From assembly GCF_038002825.1 (NCBI RefSeq), contig NZ_JBBODF010000001.1:1054001-1118000 (forward strand): 64,000 nt of DNA. Reading direction: 5' to 3'. This document shows positions 51,495 through 60,303 of the stretch, in pieces. The notes under the pieces were generated by a model that ran no database searches, was not told the DNA's origin, and worked only from the letters and a program-made list of their open reading frames with translations. The DNA comes from Paenibacillus sp. FSL H8-0048 (GTDB lineage Bacteria > Bacillota > Bacilli > Paenibacillales > Paenibacillaceae). How positions within the stretch are numbered: position 1 is the first letter of the stretch; each line of letters opens with the position of its first letter. Both the position numbers and the translations under genes were made by a program.

Positions 51495-52772
51495 CTATTC
51501 CTTGTCATAATTCTCGTCGCCAACCTGGATGCTGCCGTCATCATGCTGGAAGAATAGAGAGCTGGATACTTTGCCGTTGCCAAAAGCGAATACGATGGTA
51601 TTGCCGCTTATCTTGTAGGAACCGCTGTCTGAGCCTCCTGCCCCGCCTGTTGTAGGTGCCCCGCCCTGGACGGTACCCAGCATCAGGTTATCGCTGGTGA
51701 AGGTACCATTGCTATTCAGCACTAGCGTCCGTGTCCAGGAGGTCGATCCGGCTGATATCCCGGCCAGCCCTTGGAAGCCGCGGTGAACATAAGTGCCGCT
51801 TAGGGTCAGCCCGTTCTTGACCGTCTTGACCCGGCTGAGCTCAATATCGTCAATATGCAGCTTGCCGGATTTGACCGCAATATCATAGCTGTCCCCGTTA
51901 CTTAGCTTCAGCTTACCGCTTTGTATCGTGTAAGTCTGGCAGCCGTCACGCGAGCAGTTGATTGTCTCCGGTCCGCCTTGCTTTGGAGCATCCACAACCA
52001 CTTTATTACCCGGCAGGAAGCTGATGATATTCCAGCACATCCCGCCGCATTCAAACCCGTCGTAGTCCGGGCTGAAGCCGTAGTACATTCCCTGCAGATT
52101 GCTCAGATTTACCTGGTCCGAAGCAGCTGGCTTGTAGGAACCGTCTCCGGCCGGAGCATTCGGGACAGTCCCTGGAGCCGGCGGCTTAGGCTGTGGCGGC
52201 TGGCTGGCGATCTGCTCGTCATATACTTTTTTGAATTCGGCAATTTGCTTGTCAACTGCCGCCTTCGCCGTTGCTTTGGTCAGGCCGTTCGCCGCCAGAT
52301 AAGGGTCGGTGTAGACGAGAATCTGCGGCTTATACGGGTTCCATGCCACCAGTGCCTGAGTGGACTCCCCGACGAAGCGGAGCGGGACCATGGTGTAGCT
52401 GTCTAGGATTGTTGGCGCTTGCAAAAGTTGAACACTGGTGCCATTGACAGTAGCCGTCTTGCTGCCTATCTTCATTACTATGGTCAGGCCTTCTTTCGTA
52501 CCGGTTACCGTCTGCTGTGCGGGATTCCAGCCTACCTTAAGACCCATCGCCTCGAACAGCGGACGGAACGGAACCATTGTTGTCCCTTTATCCAGCAATG
52601 GAGGCTTCTCAAAAGACAACGGTTTATCGTCCAGATTGACCTCGATCGTTTTGCCCGCTGCCGGCGAAGCTTCCGCGTGGTCCACTATACCCAGTGCCAC
52701 GGCTACTCCCAGCCATAAGACTGCCGTCCACACGCGCCAGATCACAGGTCCGGTCATTCGCCTTTTTCTCAC
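51495..52772 (-). CDS. Secreted stalk-domain protein
   Basis: 425 residues. Signal peptide about 1-35 (IWRVWTAVLWLGVAVALGIV, cleavage near HAEA). Stalk domain (copper amine oxidase N-terminal-like) about 38-160: KPPLLDKGTTMVPFRPLFEAMGLKVGWN and TMVPLRFVGESTQALVAWN. Then a helical stretch, a Pro-rich linker (QPPQPKPPAPGTVPNAPAG) and a beta-rich C-terminal domain with two Cys pairs (CGGMC; CSRDGC). GTG at 52772 is preferred over a longer frame to 52856 because AAAGGGTGG lies upstream and the signal peptide then begins at residue 1. Function unknown. Confidence 0.8.
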   Translation of the reverse strand: MRKRRMTGPVIWRVWTAVLWLGVAVALGIVDHAEASPAAGKTIEVNLDDKPLSFEKPPLLDKGTTMVPFRPLFEAMGLKVGWNPAQQTVTGTKEGLTIVMKIGSKTATVNGTSVQLLQAPTILDSYTMVPLRFVGESTQALVAWNPYKPQILVYTDPYLAANGLTKATAKAAVDKQIAEFKKVYDEQIASQPPQPKPPAPGTVPNAPAGDGSYKPAASDQVNLSNLQGMYYGFSPDYDGFECGGMCWNIISFLPGNKVVVDAPKQGGPETINCSRDGCQTYTIQSGKLKLSNGDSYDIAVKSGKLHIDDIELSRVKTVKNGLTLSGTYVHRGFQGLAGISAGSTSWTRTLVLNSNGTFTSDNLMLGTVQGGAPTTGGAGGSDSGSYKISGNTIVFAFGNGKVSSSLFFQHDDGSIQVGDENYDKE

Positions 52773-52891
52773 CCATACCCACCCTTTCCCCAGAACAAAC
52801 AGATTTTTAAGTTTATAACCGGTATGGCCCCCGTTCAAACAGAATTTTTCAATCAAATGTCAATCCTATGACTTCTAGACTTCACAGAAAT

Positions 52892-52915
52892 AGCCCTACC
52901 GCAAGCGGTAGGGCT
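52892..52915. other. Perfect hairpin upstream of the Met-rich gene
   Basis: AGCCCTACCG-CAAG-CGGTAGGGCT, a perfect 10-bp stem, not followed by a T run on either strand. It could be a transcript stabiliser or a regulatory hairpin, about 100 bp before the Met-rich gene. Confidence 0.5.
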
Positions 52916-53012
52916 GATAGCTGCTGAATATCCATAAAAAGGTTGAACTCACCAACAAAATATAGTAGTTTATTAGGTGTAAGCTATTATAAATTGAAAG
53001 GTGGAGCTAGTG

Positions 53013-53225
53013 ATGGAACAGAAATCTATGGAAATGATGATGAACATGTGTATGGAAGACATGATGTGCAAGATGAAGAACATGAAGATGTGCATGGAAA
53101 CCATGACCGAAATGGGCATGATGAACATGGATATGGATAAGATGATGACTCAAATGCAGCAGTGCGACGAAATGATGACTATGTGTATGACTATGATGCG
53201 TAATGGAATGGAAATGTCCAAGTAA
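53013..53225 (+). CDS. Methionine-rich mini-protein
   Basis: 70 residues, of which 30 are Met (43%) and 5 are Cys; Met-x-Met, Met-x2-Met and Cys-Met patterns dominate (EMMMNMCMEDMMCKMKNMKM). The start ATG 53013 has GGTGGAG 6 nt upstream. A helix-heptad-like spacing of Met is possible. Met/Cys-rich sequences of this kind bind Cu(I) or Ag(I), as in CopA/CusF-type or sperm-like methionine pools. No known family recognised. A hairpin AGTGAAT/ATTCACT follows at about 53254. Function unknown; metal binding or an oxidant sink is inferred. Confidence 0.75.
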   Translation: MEQKSMEMMMNMCMEDMMCKMKNMKMCMETMTEMGMMNMDMDKMMTQMQQCDEMMTMCMTMMRNGMEMSK

Positions 53226-53375
53226 AGTCCAAGCACACGACGACAAGCCTGAAAGTGAATCTGCGAAATTCACTCTTCAATGTGCATTTCATGGCTGAGC
53301 AGACTAACTGCATGCCATTTTCTTTCATTATATTATCTCTATCTCTACCTAATCATATCTCCGATTATTTCTTCT

Positions 53376-53690
53376 TTATCTACTCTTGATATACCGCGCT
53401 TGAAGCTGCTTGGCCACGTGAATCCGCTCCATCTTCAGCTCCCAAATCTGCTCTTTCCACAGACTGCTATCCGGTGTATCCTCTTGCTCTCTCAGCTTAT
53501 CGAATAATTGCATCAGCAATACGTTAATATCATCGAACCGCGTCCATAGCGCTCTCACACTATCCACTTGTTTCTTTTCTTCGGCAAGCTTCTCATAGTT
53601 CTTCAATTTCTCCAGGAGATCAGCCTGCCACTGTTCATCGTTAATTGCCTTGGCATAATTCAGCAAATCCAGATAATCATCTATTGACAA
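53376..53690 (-). CDS. Hypothetical protein
   Basis: 104 residues, mostly helical and charged (DYLDLLNYAKAINDEQWQADLLEKLKNYEKLAEEKKQ), with a C-terminal WELKMERIHVAKQLQARY helix. TTG at 53690 has AAGGAG about 9 nt upstream; the longer frame to 53780 would cover the terminator of the PTS operon and is not favoured. Not recognised; it may be a small cytoplasmic coiled-coil protein. Confidence 0.65.
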   Translation of the reverse strand: MSIDDYLDLLNYAKAINDEQWQADLLEKLKNYEKLAEEKKQVDSVRALWTRFDDINVLLMQLFDKLREQEDTPDSSLWKEQIWELKMERIHVAKQLQARYIKSR

Positions 53691-53760
53691 AGGTACCGAC
53701 TCCTTTTTCTTTATACCAAGTATTATACTCGGTATTGTATATATTGCAATAGCCTGCTGC

Positions 53761-53795
53761 AAAAAACAGACACCCGTCAAGGATGCCTGTCTGGA
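53761..53795 (-). terminator. Terminator of the PTS operon
   Basis: On the minus strand CAGACAGGCATCC pairs with GGGTGTCTG and is followed by TTTTTT, 33 bp after the IIBC stop codon. Confidence 0.85.
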
Positions 53796-53827
53796 AACGC
53801 TATTCTGCTCTGCTGATATTCTTCAAG

Positions 53828-55282
53828 CTACATCAGCTTCTTGATATCATCCTTGAGCTGCTCTGATTGCGGTCCGAACACAATCTGTACCGCACCCTGT
53901 CCAAGCCGCATCACACCGGAAGCACCGAGCTGCTTAAGCGCGGAGTCTTTAACCGCCTTGTCATCATTTACATTAAGGCGCAAGCGGGTGATACAGGCAT
54001 CGATGCTGCGGATGTTCCCAGGACCACCGATGTTCTCCAGAATCTTGGCGGCTCTGGAAGAGGACGGCACCGTTGCTGCGCTCTTGGACAGATCAATCAG
54101 GTCCTCTTCCATCTCATCCTCGCGTCCAGGGGTTTTGAGGTTGAACTTGACGATAATGAACCGGAACAACAGATAGTAGAGGACGAAGAAGCCAAGCCCG
54201 ACCGGAATCAGCACCCACGCATTGGTGGACTGCTTCATGTTAAGCAGATAGTCAATGAGCCCGGCAGAGAATCCGAACCCGAGCTTCACATCCAGCACAT
54301 ACATCAGGAATCCGGCAAAACCGGTCAGTAAGGCGTGTACCAGATACAGCAGCGGTGCAAGGAACATGAAGGAGAATTCCAGCGGCTCCGTGATCCCTGT
54401 CAGGAAGGAAGCAATTGCCGATCCGATGAAGATGGACGCGACCATTTTGCGTTTCTCCGGTTTGGCTGTGTGAATGAACGCCAGGGCTGCACCCGGCATA
54501 GCGAACATCATAATCGGGAAGAAGCCTGTCATGAACATTCCCGCAGTTTTATCTCCGGCGAAGAAGCGTGTCAGATCTCCGTGAACAATATCCCCGGCAG
54601 CGTTCGTGAAATCACCGAGCTGGAACCAGGCGATGGCGTTGATGACATGATGCAGGCCGAACGGGAGCAGCAGACGGTTAGCCGTCCCGAATACAAATGC
54701 ACCTGCCCCGCCGAGACCGACAACCCAGGTACCGAAGTCACTGATGACATCCTGAATCGGGCTCCAGATCATACCGATCAGCACTGCGAGAATCATGGTA
54801 GTGATAGCTGTGATAATGGGTACGAAGCGTTTGCCTGCGAAGAAGCCGAGCCAGTCCGGCATTTTAATATTATGATATTTCTTGTAGAGGTAAGCGGCCC
54901 AGGCTCCGGCAAAAATCCCGCCCAGCACGCCCATATTCAGCTTCACATCATCGGCGATGAACGGCATTTGAGCTGGGAGCACCTTGAGAATACTGTCCAG
55001 CACCTGATAAGCAATGAGGGCAGACAGCGCGGCAACCGCATCGCCTGCGAACCCGATCGCTACCCCAATTGCAAAAATCAGCGCCAGATTACCGAATATC
55101 GCGCCCGCACCCGCATTCAGAAAAGGAGCCACATACTGGTTGAGAAATCCGCCCACGGTACTGCCCAGATGGAAATCCTTCTCATAATTAATCAGTCCGA
55201 ACCCTTGCAGAATCGCTGCCGCCGGTAAAGTTGCCACTGGAAGCATCAGAGATTTCCCTAACTTCTGTAGAAAAGCCAACAT
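53828..55282 (-). CDS. nagE: PTS transporter EIIBC, N-acetylglucosamine type
   Basis: 484 residues. IIC membrane domain about 1-385 with the segment HHVINAIAWFQLGDFTNAAGDIVHGDLTRFFAGDKTAGMFMTGFFPIMMF, close to what I recall of NagE/NagP, and TEPLEFSFMFLAPLLY. IIB domain about 405-484 with phospho-Cys C430 in IDACITRLRL. It transports and phosphorylates GlcNAc (or glucose); the motif favours GlcNAc. Last gene of the glcT-IIA-IIBC operon; the IIA is encoded separately upstream. Confidence 0.88.
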   Translation of the reverse strand: MLAFLQKLGKSLMLPVATLPAAAILQGFGLINYEKDFHLGSTVGGFLNQYVAPFLNAGAGAIFGNLALIFAIGVAIGFAGDAVAALSALIAYQVLDSILKVLPAQMPFIADDVKLNMGVLGGIFAGAWAAYLYKKYHNIKMPDWLGFFAGKRFVPIITAITTMILAVLIGMIWSPIQDVISDFGTWVVGLGGAGAFVFGTANRLLLPFGLHHVINAIAWFQLGDFTNAAGDIVHGDLTRFFAGDKTAGMFMTGFFPIMMFAMPGAALAFIHTAKPEKRKMVASIFIGSAIASFLTGITEPLEFSFMFLAPLLYLVHALLTGFAGFLMYVLDVKLGFGFSAGLIDYLLNMKQSTNAWVLIPVGLGFFVLYYLLFRFIIVKFNLKTPGREDEMEEDLIDLSKSAATVPSSSRAAKILENIGGPGNIRSIDACITRLRLNVNDDKAVKDSALKQLGASGVMRLGQGAVQIVFGPQSEQLKDDIKKLM

Positions 55283-55324
55283 AATGAAATCATCCCCCTG
55301 GTTTCATATTATTACGTGTATGTT

Positions 55325-55843
55325 CTAAGGCTGTGAAGCTGTTGTTGTAAGAATACTGCTCGTTCCTGCCGTAACCTGGCCGTAATGACAATTCACCTCC
55401 GGGGTTTCCTCCCCGTTACCAGTTACTATCACTGGAGTAATGGTACGGTATCCCGCAGCCCGGATCGCCTCCAGATCGAATTCGATCAGCGTCTGCCCTG
55501 CCTGCACTTCATCTCCGGTGGCAATATGGCTGATGAAGCCTTCGCCCCGCAAGCTGACCGTATCAATTCCGATGTGCATCAGCAGCTGTAACCCGGAGGC
55601 ATGCTCCAGGATTAGAGCGTGATTAGTTTTGACCACATGCGCAATTTTTCCGTCAAAAGGGGCCGTTAAACGTCCCTCTATAGGTTCTATGGCAATGCCT
55701 TGGCCCATATGCCCACCAGCAAAGGTCTCATCCGGCACTTCCGTTAACGGTACGGACTGTCCGCTGACCGGAGCGTATATCTCTAGGCGGGTTACCGTCT
55801 CAGTAGGTTTCTCTTCTTTTTTAGCTTTCCATCTCGAAAACAT
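55325..55843 (-). CDS. PTS EIIA, glucose family
   Basis: 172 residues. IIA-Glc fold with the phospho-His in LLMHIGIDTVSL (H90 from the chosen start) and a partner His near ALILEH. ATG at 55843 has AAGGAG 8 nt upstream. Stand-alone IIA serving the downstream IIBC (43 bp gap). Soluble, cytoplasmic. Confidence 0.9.
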   Translation of the reverse strand: MFSRWKAKKEEKPTETVTRLEIYAPVSGQSVPLTEVPDETFAGGHMGQGIAIEPIEGRLTAPFDGKIAHVVKTNHALILEHASGLQLLMHIGIDTVSLRGEGFISHIATGDEVQAGQTLIEFDLEAIRAAGYRTITPVIVTGNGEETPEVNCHYGQVTAGTSSILTTTASQP

Positions 55844-55864
55844 AAAATTCACTCCTTGCCGCTG

Positions 55865-56731
55865 CTATTTATTCTTCTCTAGGGTCTGGAACAGCCGGTG
55901 CAGATGCATAGCCAGGAAGCAGATTTCTTCTTCGGGTACGTCTACACTAAGCTTGACCTGCATGAATGTGCCCATCCTGTGAGCTAGCTTGTATTCATCC
56001 TTGAATTCCTTCTTGATATGCTTTACAAAAGGATTGTCGATGAGCGAACCCTGCAGAATCCGTTCAATCGAGAATCTCAAGTGGACCATCAGCCGGACAT
56101 GATTCATACTCCCCTGCTCAAAGCGGATCTTGCGTTCACTGCGGATCATCTCCATCAGCTCGCTGACAAGATTGGAGGCCTTCACAAGCTGGCCCACCGG
56201 CACATTGCTGACCGCAGAGTAGACGTGGTAAGTAAGGAAACCGACCTCGTCTTCAGGAATCTGTACTTCAAAGCCTTCGCTGATCTTCTCAGCCGCCTTG
56301 GAAGCGATCTCAAATTCCTTGGGGAACGTCATCCGGGTCTCCTCCAGGAATGGATTCACAATGTCCATCCCGCTGCGCAAGCGGAAGATGGTGAATTGGA
56401 TATGGCTGGGGAGCGCCAAATAGATCTTGTCGTTTAACTTGCCGGGAAACTCACGGGCGATATCAGAGATAATCTCATCTGTGATCTTCATGACCTTGGG
56501 ATCAATGTCCTCCAGCAGAATCTGATACTGACTCCATTCCTCCCGGTCCTCCAGCCGAAACAGCTTCTCAATCCGGGGATCATCCGAATCAATAACACCT
56601 GTATCCTTAAGCGCAAACCCGATGCCCTTGCCAATGATTACATATTCCTTGCTCTTCTTGCCGCCCTCTACCATTACGACATTATTTCCAATCACCCGCA
56701 GCACCTGAAATTGTTCAGTGTCCCTCGCCAA
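55865..56731 (-). CDS. glcT: BglG/SacY-family transcription antiterminator (GlcT type)
   Basis: About 289 residues. N-terminal RNA-binding CAT domain (FQVLRVIGNNVVMVEGGKKSKEYVIIGKGIGFALK), then two PRD domains (about 70-165 and 175-285) with regulatory His in LTYHVYSAV and CFLAMHLHRL. TTG at 56731 has AAAGGAGG upstream. When the PTS substrate is present it binds the leader RNA and prevents termination. A leader terminator lies 40-88 nt upstream of its start, so it probably controls its own operon including IIA and IIBC. Confidence 0.9.
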   Translation of the reverse strand: MARDTEQFQVLRVIGNNVVMVEGGKKSKEYVIIGKGIGFALKDTGVIDSDDPRIEKLFRLEDREEWSQYQILLEDIDPKVMKITDEIISDIAREFPGKLNDKIYLALPSHIQFTIFRLRSGMDIVNPFLEETRMTFPKEFEIASKAAEKISEGFEVQIPEDEVGFLTYHVYSAVSNVPVGQLVKASNLVSELMEMIRSERKIRFEQGSMNHVRLMVHLRFSIERILQGSLIDNPFVKHIKKEFKDEYKLAHRMGTFMQVKLSVDVPEEEICFLAMHLHRLFQTLEKNK

Positions 56732-56770
56732 GTTCCCCCTCCTTTCCGCCCATTGCCTGATTTTTTGCAC

Positions 56771-56819
56771 AAAAAAGAGCCAAGACTGGACTCAAAGTGT
56801 TGAGTACGAATCTTGGCTC
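56771..56819 (-). terminator. Leader terminator with nested hairpin, likely GlcT-controlled
   Basis: On the minus strand GAGCCAAGA pairs with TCTTGGCTC and is followed by six T residues. A nested ACTCAA/TTGAGT hairpin lies inside the loop. It is between the promoter at 56872-56901 and the glcT start, so unless bypassed it blocks the operon. The 5' arm would overlap a ribonucleic antiterminator (RAT) site. Confidence 0.8.
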
Positions 56820-56871
56820 ATGCCCTGTTAAGGTAACACGCCACTGCATATAAATGATCATTTATGAACCC

Positions 56872-56901
56872 ATCATAAAGCATACCTTGTATTCCCGTCA
56901 A
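56872..56901 (-). promoter_or_regulatory. Candidate SigA promoter of the glcT-PTS operon
   Basis: TTGACG (-35) and TATGAT (-10) separated by 18 nt on the minus strand, just past the end of the histidine kinase gene, 50 nt before the leader terminator. Confidence 0.6.
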
Positions 56902-56917
56902 TGGGTTTTTGGAAAAG

Positions 56918-59650
56918 TCAAATGTACCGGCACATTCGTGTAATGACGTCCTGCATCAGTACCGGCTTGCTGATGAAATCAGTGGCTCCGGCGGCCAGGC
57001 AGCGCTCACGGTCTTCCTTCATTGTCTTGGCAGAGACCGCAATGATCGGGAGGTCGGTGAGATGCATCTCCTCGCGGATAATAGACAGCGTGTCATAACC
57101 ATCCAGAACCGGCATCATAATATCCAGGAGTACGATATCCACCTCCGGCTGCTCTCTAACTACTTGAAGACATTCATATCCCGTCTGAGCGGTCATGATG
57201 ATCATTCCGTAAGGCTCCAGACCCTTCTGCAAGGCATAAATATTGCGCATATCATCATCGACAATCAGGACAGTTTTGCCTTGAAGTATGGCATATTCCT
57301 TCTCGAACAGGGAGTCCTGGGTATTACCCGGCTGCCCTTCATCAGGAGGGGGCCAGGAATGCTCCTCCCCGGCTGCAGTCTGAGCCAGCTCCGCCGGATG
57401 GAACAGTTCTTCTTCACTGACCAGTTCACGGCAAGGGAGATACAAGGTGAATGTACTGCCCTTGCCCTCTTCGCTCTCCAGGCTGATGTGTCCGCCCAGA
57501 AGCTGAGCCAATTGCTGGGAGATGGATAAGCCCAGACCGGTTCCCCCGAATTTACGGGCTGTCGTTCCGTCCACTTGACGGAAGGCTTCGAAGATCAGCT
57601 CACGGTTCTCCTTAGAGATTCCGATTCCAGTATCCTGCACAGCGAAGGCCAGCACCGGCCCCTCTGTTATGTAATGCTGATCCGAATACGCCGTCAGCTT
57701 GGCAATCTCCACGTTAACAGAGCCCTGCTCAGTGAATTTGAAGGCATTAGACAGCAGATTCCGCAGAATCTGATGCAGACGCATCTCATCGGTGAAGAAC
57801 AGATCCGGAACCTCCGGGTTCAAGGTCACGTTAAACTCTACATTCTGCGCTTCGGCAAGCTTGCCGAAATAACCCTGCAGCAGTGAGGGCAGCTCGGTGA
57901 GATTAACGGCATCCATTTCCACCAGCATTTTGCCGGCTTCCACCTTGGAGAGATCCAGAATATCGTTAATCATATTGAGCAAATCACTGCCTGAATTGTA
58001 GATGACCGAGGCATAACCCAGTTCTTCCTCATTTAAGGTATGATTGCGGTTCTCCGTCAGGAGCTGCGAGAGAATCAGCATACTGTTCAGCGGTGTACGC
58101 AGCTCATGTGACATATTGGCCAGGAACTCAGACTTGTAGCGCGAGCTCTGCTCCAGCTGTTCATTGTACCGCTCCAGCTCGATCGCTGCATTCTCGGCTA
58201 CATGTTTCTGATTCTCAAGCTCCTTGTTCACGGTGAGCAGCTCGCTGGTCTGACTCTGAAGCTCCTCCGTCTGCATCTGCATCTCCTCGGACTGGGTCTG
58301 AAGCTCCTCCGATTGAACCTGAAGCTCTTCGTTCATCACCTGCGATTCATGCAGCAGCCTCTGGATCTCCATCCGGGTCTTCACCGAATTCACGGTAACC
58401 CCCATCATGTCCAGCAATTCCTTCAGCAGTCCGAAATGATATGGCGCCCAACGCGTCAGTGCAGCAATCTCCAGTACAGCAACAGTCTTATTCTCAAAAA
58501 TAATCGGAGCAATGACCGCAAACTTCGGCGGCGTTCTGCCCAGCGCAGAGTTAATGTAAATATAGTCATCAGGCAATTGCTCGATCACATTCATCCGCTG
58601 ATCCAGCGCACACTGGCCCGCCAAGCCTACTCCCGGCTGAATAACCTCCGGCCCGATGCTCTCTTCCTTATTCTCTGATCCTGCGTAGGAATAGATGCGC
58701 TCGAACAGTTCTTCATCATTCACGACGTATATAGTGGCATACTGCATTTCCAGCATAACTGACAAGCGGCTGACAAAAATTCTGCACAGCGAAGGCATAT
58801 CAACGGTCTCTTGCAGGGCAATCGACATCGAGGTAAGCTGTTCGCTCATCCACTGCTCCCGCTGCACATTATCCAGCAGCCCGTTGGTCGCTTCACCCAA
58901 ATCATAGATTTCATCCAGCGTCTTCACCTTAATACGCTCTGAGCGGTTACCGCCGGAGGCAATACTGTTAATGGCCTGTATAACGCTGTGCAGAGGATTC
59001 ACGATACTGGCTGAGAGCAGATAAGTAATGAGCAGCGCCAGTACAACTACCAATCCCCATAATATATACATAGTAATCAGCAGTTTATGGTTACTGTCCT
59101 TCAGATTGCTGATCCGGTCATTCGTGAGAGTTCGTTCAATATCACGAAAGTAGTCAGACTGGGAGCGAATCGTGTCGACCAGACTTTTCCCCGTATCGTT
59201 ACGGAAAAAAGCGTTAACCGCCTCCGTATGGCCATTCTTCTTCAGTTCAACCACATGCTGCCCGGCGACATCGACCCACTTCTCGATATTATCCGTAATC
59301 GTGTCCAGATTCCGCACCTGATTCGGGTTATCAGCAATGAGATTATTCAGCTTCGCTGCATTAATCCTCCACTGCACCAGACCGTCATTATACGGTGCCA
59401 GGTAAGACTCATCATCAGTAAGCACGTATCCCCGCTGTCCGGTCTCCATATCGAGTACATTTTTCTCAATTTGATATGTAAGTTCATGAACTTCTATATC
59501 ATGATCGCTCAAGAACACGGTTTCTTTCTCCAGGCTGTTAATCCGGCCAGAGACTATAATCAGAAATAGCCCTAGCATTAATAGTATGATGACATATCCT
59601 ATTGCGATTTTGCCGCGGATCTTCAAGCTCCACGCATGCTTCTCCGGCAA
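56918..59650 (-). CDS. Hybrid sensor histidine kinase/response regulator
   Basis: 910 residues. Membrane segment (about 15-33), extracellular CHASE3-type sensor (about 40-190), second membrane segment (about 192-215), HAMP (about 215-265), GAF (about 285-430), a coiled coil with heptads of Glu/Leu/Gln (EELQVQSEELQTQSEEMQMQTEELQSQ, about 440-510), HisKA with H515 in NMSHELRTPLN, HATPase (about 630-750; N, G1 and G2 boxes present) and a receiver with phospho-acceptor D843 in LLDIMMPVLDG. Senses an envelope signal and phosphorylates its own receiver; the output protein is unknown. Starts with TTG at 59650. Confidence 0.92.
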   Translation of the reverse strand: MPEKHAWSLKIRGKIAIGYVIILLMLGLFLIIVSGRINSLEKETVFLSDHDIEVHELTYQIEKNVLDMETGQRGYVLTDDESYLAPYNDGLVQWRINAAKLNNLIADNPNQVRNLDTITDNIEKWVDVAGQHVVELKKNGHTEAVNAFFRNDTGKSLVDTIRSQSDYFRDIERTLTNDRISNLKDSNHKLLITMYILWGLVVVLALLITYLLSASIVNPLHSVIQAINSIASGGNRSERIKVKTLDEIYDLGEATNGLLDNVQREQWMSEQLTSMSIALQETVDMPSLCRIFVSRLSVMLEMQYATIYVVNDEELFERIYSYAGSENKEESIGPEVIQPGVGLAGQCALDQRMNVIEQLPDDYIYINSALGRTPPKFAVIAPIIFENKTVAVLEIAALTRWAPYHFGLLKELLDMMGVTVNSVKTRMEIQRLLHESQVMNEELQVQSEELQTQSEEMQMQTEELQSQTSELLTVNKELENQKHVAENAAIELERYNEQLEQSSRYKSEFLANMSHELRTPLNSMLILSQLLTENRNHTLNEEELGYASVIYNSGSDLLNMINDILDLSKVEAGKMLVEMDAVNLTELPSLLQGYFGKLAEAQNVEFNVTLNPEVPDLFFTDEMRLHQILRNLLSNAFKFTEQGSVNVEIAKLTAYSDQHYITEGPVLAFAVQDTGIGISKENRELIFEAFRQVDGTTARKFGGTGLGLSISQQLAQLLGGHISLESEEGKGSTFTLYLPCRELVSEEELFHPAELAQTAAGEEHSWPPPDEGQPGNTQDSLFEKEYAILQGKTVLIVDDDMRNIYALQKGLEPYGMIIMTAQTGYECLQVVREQPEVDIVLLDIMMPVLDGYDTLSIIREEMHLTDLPIIAVSAKTMKEDRERCLAAGATDFISKPVLMQDVITRMCRYI

Positions 59651-59721
59651 TGGTCCAACCCCCGTCCAGAGTTATACTTATGCTGCATATTGTTGTCTCT
59701 CATGCTGTGGCTGCACAGGGC

Positions 59722-60117
59722 TTACAAATACCCCTCCGTGCGGGGCATAGGCAATCTGTCCTTGAGCTGACGCACATTGGCTTCCAGCTTGATGATGATA
59801 TCCTCCAGATCCTGAGGATCGATCCCCTTAATAATCGGTACTGGGGCCGGAGTGGCTGAGGTTTTCACTTCTGCCTTCAGCTCTTTCATCTCAATCTGCT
59901 GCTCCTGCCACTTATCCATCAGATCGGCTATGGTGGCATAGAACCGTTCATAATCCTTAATTACGCTGTCAAGGAACGTATCTACCTCCTCGGCATCATA
60001 GCCGCGAAGCTTCATACTGAATTCCTTCTCATGAATGGTAAGTGCATCAAGGGTAATACCGAGCTGGCTGAACAGCTTTCTCTGCTTATCCAGCCGCCGT
60101 TTCATATGTTCGTCCAT
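59722..60117 (-). CDS. DivIVA domain protein
   Basis: 131 residues. The DivIVA N-terminal membrane-curvature domain (LTIHEKEFSMKLRGYDAEEVDTFLDSVIKDYERF, about 25-65) is followed by a coiled coil. A Pro-rich linker (about 88-98) and a short C-terminal helix follow. Similar in size to GpsB. Suggests a role in polar or septal wall synthesis. It ends 71 bp before the histidine kinase gene on the same strand, so both may be co-transcribed. Confidence 0.88.
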   Translation of the reverse strand: MDEHMKRRLDKQRKLFSQLGITLDALTIHEKEFSMKLRGYDAEEVDTFLDSVIKDYERFYATIADLMDKWQEQQIEMKELKAEVKTSATPAPVPIIKGIDPQDLEDIIIKLEANVRQLKDRLPMPRTEGYL

Positions 60118-60303
60118 TTCATAACCTCCAAGTGTATGCTGCTTTCATCCGGCAGTAATTATTATAACAGGGTGAAAGCAGCCTGAAAATATCACTAAAG
60201 TTACAATTCAGCATAGAGATGTCGCTGATTGCTCTATAACACATTAGGGTAAGGAAAGATTACAACAGTGTAACTACTAATCAAGCTGAAAGGAAGATGA
60301 CAC

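Noticed and set aside
53007-53273. His-rich open frame opposite the Met-rich gene
   Set aside because: It arises because ATG codons read CAT on the other strand; no ribosome binding site and it runs through the flanking hairpin.
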